DNA of 64,000 nt from Flavobacterium sp. ASV13 (GCF_000745775.1 NZ_JQJY01000004.1:186001-250000); one strand, 5' to 3'; numbered from the stretch's first letter, positions 1 through 8,346 are shown. Notes: a model not told the origin generated them from the sequence alone. Translations and numbers: made by a program.

Positions 1-243
1 CTTGGCGCTAACGTTTGTTTGACTGCTTCAACAAAAATTATTGATGTTACTGGTGATGAGCCGGTTGAAATGAAAGGTTTTGTTCCTGCTCGTTCAGTTG
101 TGATTCCGGGAAGTTATACTAAGAAATTTGCTGCTGGAGAATTCCAAGTTCCATGCGCATTAATTATTGGTACTCGTAAACCATCTACAGATTTGAAAAC
201 TTCATTAAATAATGCACTTCGTGAATACGATGTTGCTGTTTAA
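1..243 (+). CDS. dapD: 2,3,4,5-tetrahydropyridine-2,6-dicarboxylate N-succinyltransferase, C-terminal part
   Basis: The frame is open from the first base and gives about 80 residues ending in REYDVAV. The stretch FVPARSVVIPGSYTKKF followed by VPCALIIG matches the C-terminal end of DapD, just after its left-handed beta-helix. DapD is a cytosolic enzyme that succinylates tetrahydrodipicolinate on the lysine and meso-diaminopimelate pathway, so it supplies peptidoglycan. The start lies outside the window. A perfect palindromic terminator follows within about 20 bases, so the gene ends its transcription unit here. Confidence 0.9.
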   Translation, partial: LGANVCLTASTKIIDVTGDEPVEMKGFVPARSVVIPGSYTKKFAAGEFQVPCALIIGTRKPSTDLKTSLNNALREYDVAV

Positions 244-262
244 TTTACAGTCTTAAATAAAT

Positions 263-296
263 AAAAAACGGAATGATTAATCATTCCGTTTTTTTT
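263..296. terminator. Bidirectional terminator between dapD and the glycosyltransferase
   Basis: A perfect 20-base palindrome (269-288, cggaatga arm) is flanked by six A on the left and eight T on the right. It can therefore act as an intrinsic terminator on both strands, serving dapD from one side and the convergent glycosyltransferase gene from the other. Confidence 0.85.
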
Positions 297-297
297 A

Positions 298-1047
298 TCA
301 TTTATTTTTTCGCTGAAGTTTTAAAAGCTTAGCATATTTCATATAGGAGAAAAAAGCTTGAATCATTGAAAATGTTAGTCCATCTAATCCGTTTACAAAA
401 CCTTTTTTAAAAAAATAACATCTTACAAAAGCTACCGTTCCGTTTAATATTGGTTTAAAACTATTTACTCTTTTTCCTTGCTCGTAAAGCTGTTGTGCAT
501 GCCAGGTTGAATATAAATTTTTCTTATTTATAAATTGGTCAAAACTTTCCCAAGCATAGTGATTGATATGCACTTTTAAATGTGCTTTATTATTTCCTGA
601 AACCTTTTGATGCACTCTGTCTTTTGACGGAGAAGCAGTTTTTTTATTAAAAAAACGTGCTGTTTTGTCAGGATACCAGCCTGCAAAGTCTATTTTCTTT
701 CCTCCTAAATAATTATACAATCTAAAAGTAAAAACATCAAAATCTTGATTTTCGTATTTTCTCGACATTATGAAGTTTTCGGCGTCTTGGGCCAAAATCT
801 CATCAGCATCCAGATTTAAAATCCAGTCATTTTTACAATATTGAAGTCCATGAATTCTTTGCGGTCCATCTCCTAAAAACATTTGAGAGATAACTTTAGC
901 TCCTTTTTCTTCTGCAATTTTTACTGTATTATCAGCACTTAATGAATCTATAACAATTACTTCGTCACAAATTCTAAACAGAGCGTCTATACATTTCCCA
1001 ATATTTTTTTCTTCATTATAGGTTATTACCAATCCGCTGATTTCCAT
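298..1047 (-). CDS. Glycosyltransferase family 2, WaaE/KdtX-like (paralogue A)
   Basis: This is a 249-residue single-domain GT-A enzyme. It opens with SGLVITYNEEKNI, the nucleotide-sugar binding strand of GT2 enzymes, and has the metal-binding DAD triad at residues 80-82 (ILNLDADE). The later GWYPD and RFFNK segments are typical of the WaaE/KdtX-type lipooligosaccharide core beta-glycosyltransferases. It probably adds a sugar to lipid A-core or a related glycan at the inner membrane. It lies 8 bases downstream of the deacetylase gene in the same direction, so the two are probably co-transcribed. It is clearly paralogous to the gene at 2065-2814: the lengths are identical and about two thirds of residues match by eye. 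The donor and acceptor are unknown. Confidence 0.85.
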   Translation of the reverse strand: MEISGLVITYNEEKNIGKCIDALFRICDEVIVIDSLSADNTVKIAEEKGAKVISQMFLGDGPQRIHGLQYCKNDWILNLDADEILAQDAENFIMSRKYENQDFDVFTFRLYNYLGGKKIDFAGWYPDKTARFFNKKTASPSKDRVHQKVSGNNKAHLKVHINHYAWESFDQFINKKNLYSTWHAQQLYEQGKRVNSFKPILNGTVAFVRCYFFKKGFVNGLDGLTFSMIQAFFSYMKYAKLLKLQRKNK

Positions 1048-1055
1048 GTTTTTCT

Positions 1056-1769
1056 TTAAAATAATTTAAGTTTCCCAATCCTCAATTTTAACCTAAATCT
1101 AAACAGACTGTCTTCTCCTTTTATGTCTATTCTTTTAACCAAATAATTATTTTTAAAAGGAAATTTATTTACTCTGTTTCCAATTCTTAAACCATAATTC
1201 ATGCCATTTTCACGCATAATTTTTTCAAAAACAGCAAATTGAACCTCTTTCTTTGCATAATTACCAAATGGATACGCCAAAACAGGTTTTATATCTAATT
1301 GATGTTCTCTAATAAAATTATTTGACTTTATAAAATCAGCTTCTAATTCCTCTTTTGATAATGAACTATATCTTTTATGCTCAAAAGAATGATATCCTAA
1401 TTCGATTAGATTACCGTCCAAACCTTTCAACTGCTCAACACTCATTATTTTCTCTTTTCCTTCAATCCAGTAATCAAAATTTCCAACGAAAGAAAATGGT
1501 ATAAAAAAAGATGCTTTTATTTGGTATTTTTCAAGTAAAGGCACTGCGTACAAAAGTTGACACTCTGTAACATCATCAAAAGTGATTATAATGCTTTTTG
1601 AAGGCAGTGTTTTTAAATTCTCTAAATCTTTAAAATGAAATGTTGTATAATTATTATCGCGAAGAAATTTTAATTGCGATTCTAATTTTGACACAGAAAT
1701 ACTTAAGTCAAAAGATTTAGCTTCATCTTCAACTACGTTGTGGTACATTAAGATTGGTAACTTTGACAT
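1056..1769 (-). CDS. Polysaccharide deacetylase family protein (NodB domain)
   Basis: I place the start at MSKLPILMYHN. Twelve extra in-frame codons upstream would run into a TAGATTTG promoter box, so they are unlikely to be translated. The 237-residue product carries the NodB signatures of carbohydrate esterase family 4: TFDD (D65-D66) and an H-x3-H metal site (H127, H131), followed by LAYPFGNY. Such enzymes remove N- or O-acetyl groups from polysaccharides. No signal peptide is visible, so it probably acts on a cytosolic or membrane-linked intermediate. It sits between two paralogous glycosyltransferases and directly precedes one of them, suggesting that it trims the glycan they build. Confidence 0.85.
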   Translation of the reverse strand: MSKLPILMYHNVVEDEAKSFDLSISVSKLESQLKFLRDNNYTTFHFKDLENLKTLPSKSIIITFDDVTECQLLYAVPLLEKYQIKASFFIPFSFVGNFDYWIEGKEKIMSVEQLKGLDGNLIELGYHSFEHKRYSSLSKEELEADFIKSNNFIREHQLDIKPVLAYPFGNYAKKEVQFAVFEKIMRENGMNYGLRIGNRVNKFPFKNNYLVKRIDIKGEDSLFRFRLKLRIGKLKLF

Positions 1770-1783
1770 GTATTTTTTTTTTG

Positions 1784-1791
1784 CAAATCTA
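1784..1791 (-). promoter_or_regulatory. Candidate -7 box TAGATTTG
   Basis: On the minus strand TAGATTTG matches the Bacteroidota consensus TAnnTTTG and lies 14 bases before the chosen deacetylase start. A TTG sits 23 bases further upstream, slightly wider than the usual spacing. The box supports the shorter start of the deacetylase. Confidence 0.4.
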
Positions 1792-1805
1792 TATATTAAT
1801 AGCAT

Positions 1806-2064
1806 TATTTATAACAAAAATTAAAAAATTATGTTAAAAAATAATATTGATGTAAAATACGCGTTTGTTAGCTCCTTTTTATTTTACCAAAACACTAATA
1901 ATCAGTAAATTAAAAAATATATGCTCAATAAAAAATACCCAATTATAAAACTAAATAGCTTTATTTTAGGAGAAATTAAATAATGTTTTAGATACACTTA
2001 AATTTTTTTTGCTCTAATAAAGAAACATTTTAAGCAAAAAATAAAATATTCGTTGTCTGTATTT
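1806..2064. other. AT-rich non-coding gap
   Basis: About 260 bases between the deacetylase and the second glycosyltransferase. It is very AT-rich and contains no convincing reading frame, hairpin or RNA gene. Its right edge could hold the promoter of the deacetylase-glycosyltransferase pair. Confidence 0.6.
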
Positions 2065-2814
2065 TTATTTTAGCTTTTTTTGAAGTTTTAAAAGCTTAGC
2101 ATATTTCATATAAGAGAAAAAACTCTGAATCATTGCGATGGATAACCCGTCTATGCCATTAAAAATTCCCCTCTTAAAAAAATAACATCGTACAAAAGAT
2201 ACTACTCCATTAATTATAGGTTTAAAAGCATTAATTCTTTTTCCCTGATCAAATAATTGTTGTGCGTGCCAGCCCGAATATTGATTTTTCTTAGCAATAA
2301 TCTGATCCAAAGAATCCCAGCCATAATGCAAAATATGTACGGCTACTTTCTTTTCATTTTGAGTGATGATTTTTTGATGCACTTTAGATTCAGAAGGATG
2401 AGCCGTTTGCTTGTTGAAAAAACGAACTTTGTTATCCGGATACCAACCCGAAAAATCAATTAATTTGTCTGCTAAAAAGTTTTTTACCCTAAAACTGAAA
2501 GCATCATAATTTCCTTCTAAATATTTTTCATTGAGAATAAATTCTTCGGCATCTTTATCCAGAAACTCATCGGCATCGAGATTTAAAATCCAGTCATTTT
2601 TGCAATAAGGCAAACCATGAGTACGTTGTGGTCCATCACCCAAAAAAGCCTGCTCAATTACTGTTGCGCCTTTTTCTTTGGCAATTTCAACGGTACGATC
2701 CTTACTGAAAGAATCTACAATAATAACTTCATCGCATACTTTAAACAAAGCATCAATACATTTTCCTATATTCTTTTCTTCATTAAATGTAATGACAAGG
2801 CCGCTAATTTTCAT
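2065..2814 (-). CDS. Glycosyltransferase family 2, WaaE/KdtX-like (paralogue B)
   Basis: This 249-residue GT2 enzyme aligns without gaps to paralogue A. They share SGLVIT.NEEKNIGKC, FLGDGPQR, NDWILNLDADE with the DAD triad, GWYPD, and the C-terminal YFFK and SYMKYAKLLKL segments. The role should be similar: adding a sugar to an LPS core or other envelope glycan from the cytosolic face. The two copies have the same orientation and flank the deacetylase, which points to local duplication followed by divergence, perhaps towards a different acceptor. It is read away from the GT9 gene, leaving a shared upstream region of about 127 bases. Confidence 0.85.
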   Translation of the reverse strand: MKISGLVITFNEEKNIGKCIDALFKVCDEVIIVDSFSKDRTVEIAKEKGATVIEQAFLGDGPQRTHGLPYCKNDWILNLDADEFLDKDAEEFILNEKYLEGNYDAFSFRVKNFLADKLIDFSGWYPDNKVRFFNKQTAHPSESKVHQKIITQNEKKVAVHILHYGWDSLDQIIAKKNQYSGWHAQQLFDQGKRINAFKPIINGVVSFVRCYFFKRGIFNGIDGLSIAMIQSFFSYMKYAKLLKLQKKLK

Positions 2815-2884
2815 TCTAAATCTGATTTGGTGAAAGCAAAAATACGTCTTTTTTTAAACTTGTCTATCCTTATTCAGTATTCGA

Positions 2885-2916
2885 TTTGTACACTTGATAA
2901 AATTGTTTGTACTTTA
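2885..2916 (+). promoter_or_regulatory. Candidate promoter of the GT9 gene
   Basis: A TTG (2885-2887), a 21-base spacer and TACTTTAG (2909-2916) resemble the Bacteroidota TTG and TAnnTTTG pair with one mismatch in the -7 box. It lies 25 bases before the GT9 start in the divergent intergenic region. Confidence 0.35.
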
Positions 2917-2941
2917 GCCTACAAATTGAACATAGAAATAA

Positions 2942-4006
2942 ATGAGGATATTAGTTATTCAGCAGAAAAGAATTGGAGACGTATTAACAAGTACAATAAT
3001 TTGTAACAACTTAAAAGCCAAGTTTCCAGAATCAAAGATAGACTATATGTGTTATCCAAATTCTGTGGATGTACTAAAGGAAAATCCGAATATTGACACC
3101 ATTATTCCGTTGACAAATACGGTACGAAAAGCAATTCCCTCTTTATTTAAATTTATTTTTCAAATTAGAAGAAAAAAATACGATGCTGTAATTGATGTGT
3201 ACAGTAAATTAGAAACGAATTTGATTACCTTATTTTCTGGTGCGAAGTATAAAGTTTCGTATTCGAAATGGTATTCTAATGTATTTTATAATTATAGCTA
3301 CGAAAGATTAGATGCCGTAAAATCAGAATTTGGATTGGCAATTGAAAACAGATTAATGCTTCTAAAACCATTCATTTCAGAAAAAATTACAGATGTAAAA
3401 CCAAAAATCTTTTTAAAAGAATCTGAAATTACTGAAGCTAAAAATCTACTGAAAAACTATAATGTCGATACTGAAAAACCATTAATTATGTTTGGTATTT
3501 TAGGAAGCGAGTTCTACAAAACTTATCCTTTGGACGGAATGGCTAAAATTATCGACTTTACTGTTGCTAAAACGAATGCTACTATTATTTTCAATTATAT
3601 TCCGGATCAAAAAGAACAAGCTTTAGAAGTTTATAATTATTGTTCTGAAGAAACTAAAAAGCACATTATTTTTGATTTGTATTGCACTGAACTTCGTCCA
3701 TTTTTAGCGTTGCTTTCTCAATGTGAAATGTTAATAGGAAACGAAGGGGGAGCCGTAAATATGGCAAAAGCATTAGAAATCCCGACTTTCTCCATTTTTA
3801 CACCATCGGTGCGGAAAGAAACCTGGCAAACATTTGAAAATGAAGCAAAAAATGTATCAATCCATTTAAAGGATTTGAAACCAGAAATCTACGCGCAGCA
3901 CACAGAACAATACATTAAAGAGCATACTTTTGAATATTATGCAGAGTATCCTTTAGAACTTATGCTAAAAAAATTGGAAGCTTATTTTCAGGAATATAAA
4001 AATTGA
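2942..4006 (+). CDS. Glycosyltransferase family 9 (heptosyltransferase-like)
   Basis: The 354-residue product starts with RILVIQQKRIGDVL, the classic N-terminal strand and loop of ADP-heptose:LPS heptosyltransferases of family GT9. It contains GNEGG at residues 266-270, the conserved C-domain donor-binding loop. Such enzymes transfer heptose or a related sugar to the inner core of lipopolysaccharide. The stop region abuts the next glycosyltransferase gene, so the two form an operon. The exact sugar is uncertain, because many Flavobacterium members lack canonical heptose cores. Confidence 0.85.
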   Translation: MRILVIQQKRIGDVLTSTIICNNLKAKFPESKIDYMCYPNSVDVLKENPNIDTIIPLTNTVRKAIPSLFKFIFQIRRKKYDAVIDVYSKLETNLITLFSGAKYKVSYSKWYSNVFYNYSYERLDAVKSEFGLAIENRLMLLKPFISEKITDVKPKIFLKESEITEAKNLLKNYNVDTEKPLIMFGILGSEFYKTYPLDGMAKIIDFTVAKTNATIIFNYIPDQKEQALEVYNYCSEETKKHIIFDLYCTELRPFLALLSQCEMLIGNEGGAVNMAKALEIPTFSIFTPSVRKETWQTFENEAKNVSIHLKDLKPEIYAQHTEQYIKEHTFEYYAEYPLELMLKKLEAYFQEYKN

Positions 4007-4017
4007 AAAGCATTCAA

Positions 4018-4785
4018 ATGAATGAAAAGCAAAAATTATCAGTTCTGATTATTACGCTAAATGAAGAACATCGCATAAAATCTCTTTTAGAAGATATTGA
4101 TTTTGCCGATGAAATAATTGTTGTAGATTCCTTCAGCACTGATCAAACTGTCGCTATTGTGGAGTCTTTTTCAAATGTCAGACTGATTCAGAATCAATTT
4201 ATCAACTATACTTCTCAACGTAATTTTGCCTTAGATCAGGCAAAAAACGAATGGGTTTTATTTCTTGATGCAGATGAAAAATTAACGCCTGAATTGAAAT
4301 CGGAAATTCTTTCTACAATTAATAATCAAAATGCTGCAAGTGCGTATTTGATATACAGAACTTTTATGTTCAAAAATAGAAAACTGAATTTCAGCGGCTG
4401 GCAAACTGATAAAATTTTTAGGCTTTTCAATAAATCAAAGTGCAGATACAATGAAGAAAGAATGGTGCACGAAAAGCTTATTGTAAATGGTAAAATTGCT
4501 GTCTTAAAAAATAAAATTATTCATTTCTCCTATATTTCTTTTCAGGATTATAAAGAAAAAATGTATAAATATGGGGTTTTCAAGGCTAATGAAAAATTAA
4601 AAAAAGGACAGAAACCATCTCTTTTTTTAATGGTTTTCCATCCTGTTTATACTTTTTTATATCAATATTTAATTCGGCTTGGCATTTTAGATGGCGCAAA
4701 AGGAATTACGATTTGCTATCTAAATGCTTATAGTATTTTTGTGCGTTATAAAGAACTTGACAGAATTACTTCTTCCAGAATTTAA
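4018..4785 (+). CDS. Glycosyltransferase family 2, WaaE-like (paralogue C)
   Basis: I use the ATG just after the GT9 stop; an upstream in-frame TTG overlapping that stop would add five residues. The 255-residue protein has LSVLIITLNEEHRI at its N-terminus and WVLFLDADEKL with the DAD triad, followed by FSGWQTDKIFRLFNK. It belongs to the same GT2 group as the two minus-strand paralogues but is more distant. Co-transcription with the GT9 gene suggests that it extends the same core glycan. Its last 20 bases overlap the 3' end of the convergent kinase gene, so no terminator fits between them. Confidence 0.85.
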   Translation: MNEKQKLSVLIITLNEEHRIKSLLEDIDFADEIIVVDSFSTDQTVAIVESFSNVRLIQNQFINYTSQRNFALDQAKNEWVLFLDADEKLTPELKSEILSTINNQNAASAYLIYRTFMFKNRKLNFSGWQTDKIFRLFNKSKCRYNEERMVHEKLIVNGKIAVLKNKIIHFSYISFQDYKEKMYKYGVFKANEKLKKGQKPSLFLMVFHPVYTFLYQYLIRLGILDGAKGITICYLNAYSIFVRYKELDRITSSRI

Positions 4786-5533
4786 GTTTCTTTTTTAGAC
4801 GTTTTTTTCTATAAAACTGTTCCTGAAAATCGGCTGTCATTTTCCATAAAGTATCAAAAATCTTTTGTTCAGATTCAGGATAATATTTGGCATATTCATT
4901 ACTCATAACAGCAACCATTTCCTTTAAAGGAGTTAAGCGACAAAGATTTTTCATGCGCATTTCAAAAGGCATGGATTCATGAAAATTCATTCGGTTTAAA
5001 TCCACTAAAAAGAAATCATATTTACCTTCATCTCTTTTTTTAATTAACGTATTTCCAGGCGAATGATCCAGAAATTCAATTCCCTTTTCGTGCAAATCAA
5101 AACTAAATTTTGTAAACTGTCTTAAAATATTTTCACGATCCGGATAATCAGGAATTTCGACCAATTCTCTATACGTTAATTCTGTAACCAAATGCTCGCT
5201 TACATAATAACTGTCTTTTAAACCAATAAAATTGAAGTTTTCAAGAAAAGCAATTGGCATAGGTGTTCCAATTCCTTTTTCCAGCAAAATTGTAGCGTAT
5301 TCGAACGAACGTCTTGCTTTTGATTTTCGGAAATACTTGTAAGCAATTTTATTGATGATATTCGGAATTTTGAACGATTTGATATTAATTGTTTTCCCAT
5401 TTACAGGAATCAATTTAATTTTATTTCGAACGCCATAACCAAAAAGTTCACCCGCAGAATCAAAATTTTTGATAGCCGAAAGAACATCTTTTGAACTTAC
5501 TATTGAATCAGAAAATTTAAATTTTGTAATCAT
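4766..5533 (-). CDS. Lipopolysaccharide kinase-like protein (Kdo/WaaP/InaA family)
   Basis: This 255-residue protein kinase-like fold has a lysine-rich beta-3 region (NIKSFKIP, about 49-56), a catalytic-loop-like DHSPGNTL (156-163) and FLVDLNRM (175-182) in place of the DFG metal site. These features fit the WaaP/InaA/Kdo kinase family, which phosphorylates sugars of the LPS core. The HSPGN loop is a variant of the more usual HxDxxxxN arrangement, so activity is inferred. The C-terminus is very basic (KKRLKKKLKFWKK), which may hold it at the membrane. It follows the DUF5672 gene by 15 bases on the same strand and overlaps the convergent GT2 gene by 20 bases. Confidence 0.75.
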   Translation of the reverse strand: MITKFKFSDSIVSSKDVLSAIKNFDSAGELFGYGVRNKIKLIPVNGKTINIKSFKIPNIINKIAYKYFRKSKARRSFEYATILLEKGIGTPMPIAFLENFNFIGLKDSYYVSEHLVTELTYRELVEIPDYPDRENILRQFTKFSFDLHEKGIEFLDHSPGNTLIKKRDEGKYDFFLVDLNRMNFHESMPFEMRMKNLCRLTPLKEMVAVMSNEYAKYYPESEQKIFDTLWKMTADFQEQFYRKKRLKKKLKFWKK

Positions 5534-5548
5534 ACTTAATTAAAAAAA

Positions 5549-6322
5549 TTAATATTGATTTAGTATTGGTTTCCAAAAATCAATCACTTTTGGCTTATTT
5601 ATAGCATGACAACCAAACGGAAGTTCATTGTTTGTTAATTTCATTGCTAAATCAGGCTTTCTGTCTATTGCAAAATAAACGGCTTCTTTATAATCTGGAA
5701 TTCTGAAATCAGAATCAAATTCTTTTGCTTTCAAAGACCAAAAAACATCTTCGGTTGCATGTAATTTCTTCTCTTTTTCTGTTAAAAAATCAGAAATAAA
5801 TTGTTCTTGTTCTTTTGCAATAGCAAAATGTGAAGCAACTTTACGTAAAGAAAGACCTCCATTACCAACTTTAAAGAAAATCTGCTGACGCTCTTTTTTC
5901 TTTTTTGACCAAAACAAACTTGCTATTTTATTTGATAAAGAATTTTCTGAAGTTGCAATCCAGGGCGCGCCAATGTAATCATAACCTTTATTACACCATT
6001 CCGCCAATTCATTTTTAAAAACAAAAGCATCTAGCTGATAAATTAAAATATATTCTGAATCCAAAAAGCTTTCATAAAATAGTGGTCGCAATAATAATTC
6101 ATTATAACCATCTATAGTCGCAAAATAGTCTTTAGAAAAGCTTTTAAAAGTCAAATTTTGATGTTTCTCCGAAAGATAAGAATGATTTAATCCTTCAGGA
6201 TGCACAATTACAATTTCATAATCTTTTAAGACCTTACAACATTGCAAAAATGATTTCTCTTCAAGTTCACCAAAATATTCCTTATACACAGGAATAACAA
6301 CTTTTACTAGATTTTTAGACAT
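5549..6322 (-). CDS. DUF5672 family protein, probable glycosyltransferase
   Basis: I start at MSKNLVKVVIPVYKE; 28 further in-frame codons upstream look like non-coding leader. The 257-residue product has an N-terminal strand VKVVIPVYKE, ILIYQLDAFVF with a possible metal-binding D near residue 98, GYDYIGAPW and VGNGGLSLRK. These fit DUF5672, a group with a GT-A-like fold found in polysaccharide clusters. It probably works on the same envelope glycan as its neighbours. It leads a two-gene minus-strand operon with the LPS kinase-like gene. Substrates are unknown. Confidence 0.7.
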   Translation of the reverse strand: MSKNLVKVVIPVYKEYFGELEEKSFLQCCKVLKDYEIVIVHPEGLNHSYLSEKHQNLTFKSFSKDYFATIDGYNELLLRPLFYESFLDSEYILIYQLDAFVFKNELAEWCNKGYDYIGAPWIATSENSLSNKIASLFWSKKKKERQQIFFKVGNGGLSLRKVASHFAIAKEQEQFISDFLTEKEKKLHATEDVFWSLKAKEFDSDFRIPDYKEAVYFAIDRKPDLAMKLTNNELPFGCHAINKPKVIDFWKPILNQY

Positions 6323-6477
6323 ATTTTGTTTAAAATTGATATTAAATTGAACCTCAAATGTCGCTTCATCAAGCGTCTTATTTGCGAATTCTAACTCGAG
6401 CAACAAAAATAACCTTATAAATTACAAAAACTTCATTATTCTGAATTAAATTTCAACTTTTTACCAACTAGAAAGAT

Positions 6478-6485
6478 TATTTTTG
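6478..6485 (+). promoter_or_regulatory. Candidate -7 box TATTTTTG for tsaC/sua5
   Basis: TATTTTTG matches TAnnTTTG exactly and lies 26 bases upstream of the ATG. No TTG is seen at the expected upstream spacing, so only the -7 element is supported. Confidence 0.4.
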
Positions 6486-6511
6486 CATTATAATAATACT
6501 CTTTTTTTACA

Positions 6512-7072
6512 ATGAACGAAGAAATAATCAAAGCTTACGAAGTTATCAAAGAAGGCGGTATCATTCTTTATCCGACTGATACAGTGTGGGGAATTGGATG
6601 TGACGCAACTAATGCTGAAGCTGTTGCAAAAATCTATAAATTAAAACAACGTGCCGAAACTCAAAGTATGATTGTTTTGATGAACGGAGAAAAAATGATA
6701 TACAATGTTTTCAAAAATATTCCCGAAGTTGCTTGGCAGATCTGGGATTTATCTGAAAAACCAACCACTTTAATTCTTGACGATGCCAGAAATGTTGCTC
6801 CAAATATTATTGCTGCCGACAAATCTTTGGGAGTACGTTTGGTAAAAGAACCTTTCTGCTTCAAATTGATGGAAAGAATGAAAAAACCTTTAGTTTCAAC
6901 TTCAGCCAATATTTCAGGACAACCAACACCTCTAAGTTTTAAAGATATTAGTCCCGAAATTATTAATGGTGTTGATTATGTTGTAAAACTAAACCAAGAT
7001 AAAATCAACGGAAAATCTTCTACAATTATCAAGTTGACAAACGATTCACAAGTAAAAGTGATTCGTAAATAA
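6512..7072 (+). CDS. L-threonylcarbamoyladenylate synthase (YrdC/Sua5 family)
   Basis: The 186-residue protein is a single YrdC domain. LYPTDTVWGIGCDA forms the threonine/ATP pocket, and PLVSTSANISGQPT is the conserved SxxxS-type segment near the C-terminus. The enzyme makes threonylcarbamoyl-AMP from threonine, bicarbonate and ATP, the first step of t6A modification at position 37 of ANN-decoding tRNAs. It lacks the extra C-terminal Sua5 domain, so it is of the short TsaC form. It stands alone, with a heptad-repeat dyad separating it from the convergent cysteine desulfurase gene. Confidence 0.9.
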   Translation: MNEEIIKAYEVIKEGGIILYPTDTVWGIGCDATNAEAVAKIYKLKQRAETQSMIVLMNGEKMIYNVFKNIPEVAWQIWDLSEKPTTLILDDARNVAPNIIAADKSLGVRLVKEPFCFKLMERMKKPLVSTSANISGQPTPLSFKDISPEIINGVDYVVKLNQDKINGKSSTIIKLTNDSQVKVIRK

Positions 7073-7079
7073 TCTTTTG

Positions 7080-7132
7080 TTTCAGGTTTCAAGTTTCAAG
7101 TTCGCTTAAAACCTGAAACTTGAAACCTGAAA
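7080..7132. repeat. Intergenic dyad of TTTCAAG-type heptads
   Basis: Two perfect 19-base inverted arms (7080-7098 and 7114-7132) are built from degenerate 7-base words such as GTTTCAA. They sit between the convergent TsaC/Sua5 and cysteine desulfurase genes. The structure could end transcription on both strands, but the word periodicity is more than a terminator needs. A weaker copy of the same word type lies at 28775-28823. Confidence 0.75.
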
Positions 7133-7135
7133 CTT

Positions 7136-8260
7136 TTAAACAGTTTTAAGACTCTCAATAAGCCAATCGATATCTTCTTTAGTGTTATAATGACTAAATG
7201 AAATTCGGAGATTTGGTAATTTTAAATCCGTCTCCGATAACATTTCTTTTAAAACATGCGATGGCTTGATACTTCCTGACTGACAGGCACTTCCTCTTGA
7301 AACTGCAATTCCTTTCATATCGAGACTAAACAACAACATCGAAGTTTTATCTGAAGAAAAAGGTAAAATAATATTGATGATATTGTAGAAATCTTCTTTT
7401 TTTCCATTAATTCTAAAACCAGGAAAATGAATTTCTAACTGCTCGATCAGGTATGTTTTTAAATCTGAAATATAAGCTCTTTCCTGATTTAAATTTTCAT
7501 AAGAAATAGCTAATGCTTTTGCCATTCCGGCAATTTGATGAACGGCTTCGGTTCCGGCACGAAGTCCTTTTTCTTGTTCACCTCCAAAAATAAGAGGCTG
7601 TAAACCTGAATTTTTACGAACAAAAGCAAATCCAATTCCTTTTGGACCATGAAATTTATGAGCACTTGCCACTATAAAATCAACCGGTATTTTTTGAAGA
7701 TCAATCTCCGTTTTTCCAACAGATTGTACCGTATCTGAATGAAACAAAGCATTATATTGTTTGCAGATTACTCCAACTCTTTCCAAATCTAAAATTGTTC
7801 CGGTTTCATTATTAACATGCATCAAACTAACAATCGTCTTTTTATTTTCAGACAATAAATTAGATAAATGCGTTAAATCGATGCTTCCATCCGGATTTAC
7901 ATTCACATAATCAACCTGAATTCCGTAATCTGATTCCAGCGCTAAAACTGCATATAAAACAGCGTGATGTTCAATTTTTGAAGTAATAATTCGCTCCACT
8001 TTCAAATCTTCAACTGCTGAACGCAAAATCCAGTTATCAGCTTCAGTTCCGCCAGAAGTAAAAATAATTTCCTGAGCCGAACAATTTAAATGTTTTGCAA
8101 TGCTTTTTCTTGAAAGTTCCAAAATGGTTTTTCCATTTCGCCCAAAACTATGCGTAGAAGATGGATTTCCAAAATCTTCCGTCATAACTTTTGTCATTTC
8201 CTGAATTACTTCAGGGCGCATAGCACTTGTAGAGGCGTTGTCGAGATATACTTTTTTCAT
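7136..8260 (-). CDS. Cysteine desulfurase (IscS/NifS-type)
   Basis: The start is MKKVYLDNAS, the standard N-terminus of this family; upstream in-frame codons are discarded. The 374-residue PLP enzyme has the His-containing EHH (97-99), the PLP lysine K202 in SAHKFHGPKG, and the active-site loop SRGSACQSGS with C326. It removes sulfur from cysteine as a persulfide for Fe-S clusters or tRNA thiolation. It is a class I, NifS/IscS-like desulfurase, shorter than E. coli IscS, and no iscU/iscA genes are next to it. In Flavobacteria Fe-S assembly usually runs through Suf, so this one may serve tRNA sulfur transfer. That last point is inference. Confidence 0.9.
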   Translation of the reverse strand: MKKVYLDNASTSAMRPEVIQEMTKVMTEDFGNPSSTHSFGRNGKTILELSRKSIAKHLNCSAQEIIFTSGGTEADNWILRSAVEDLKVERIITSKIEHHAVLYAVLALESDYGIQVDYVNVNPDGSIDLTHLSNLLSENKKTIVSLMHVNNETGTILDLERVGVICKQYNALFHSDTVQSVGKTEIDLQKIPVDFIVASAHKFHGPKGIGFAFVRKNSGLQPLIFGGEQEKGLRAGTEAVHQIAGMAKALAISYENLNQERAYISDLKTYLIEQLEIHFPGFRINGKKEDFYNIINIILPFSSDKTSMLLFSLDMKGIAVSRGSACQSGSIKPSHVLKEMLSETDLKLPNLRISFSHYNTKEDIDWLIESLKTV

Positions 8261-8321
8261 TACTGCAAAGTTATGAAATATCAATTGTCCAATCTTCAAT
8301 ATCATTTGCCAAAATTTTCAC

Positions 8322-8329
8322 TATTTTTG
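8322..8329 (+). promoter_or_regulatory. Candidate -7 box TATTTTTG before the lipoprotein gene
   Basis: TATTTTTG is an exact TAnnTTTG match 17 bases before the ATG of the lipoprotein gene, inside the divergent intergenic region. A TTG is present nearby but not at ideal spacing. Confidence 0.4.
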
Positions 8330-8346
8330 ACCCAAATAAAATTACG

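Noticed and set aside
2617..3006. Plus-strand reading frame across the start of paralogue B and the GT9 start
   Set aside because: It lies antisense to a well-supported glycosyltransferase and gives a protein with no recognisable features; the GT9 frame at 2942 is clear.
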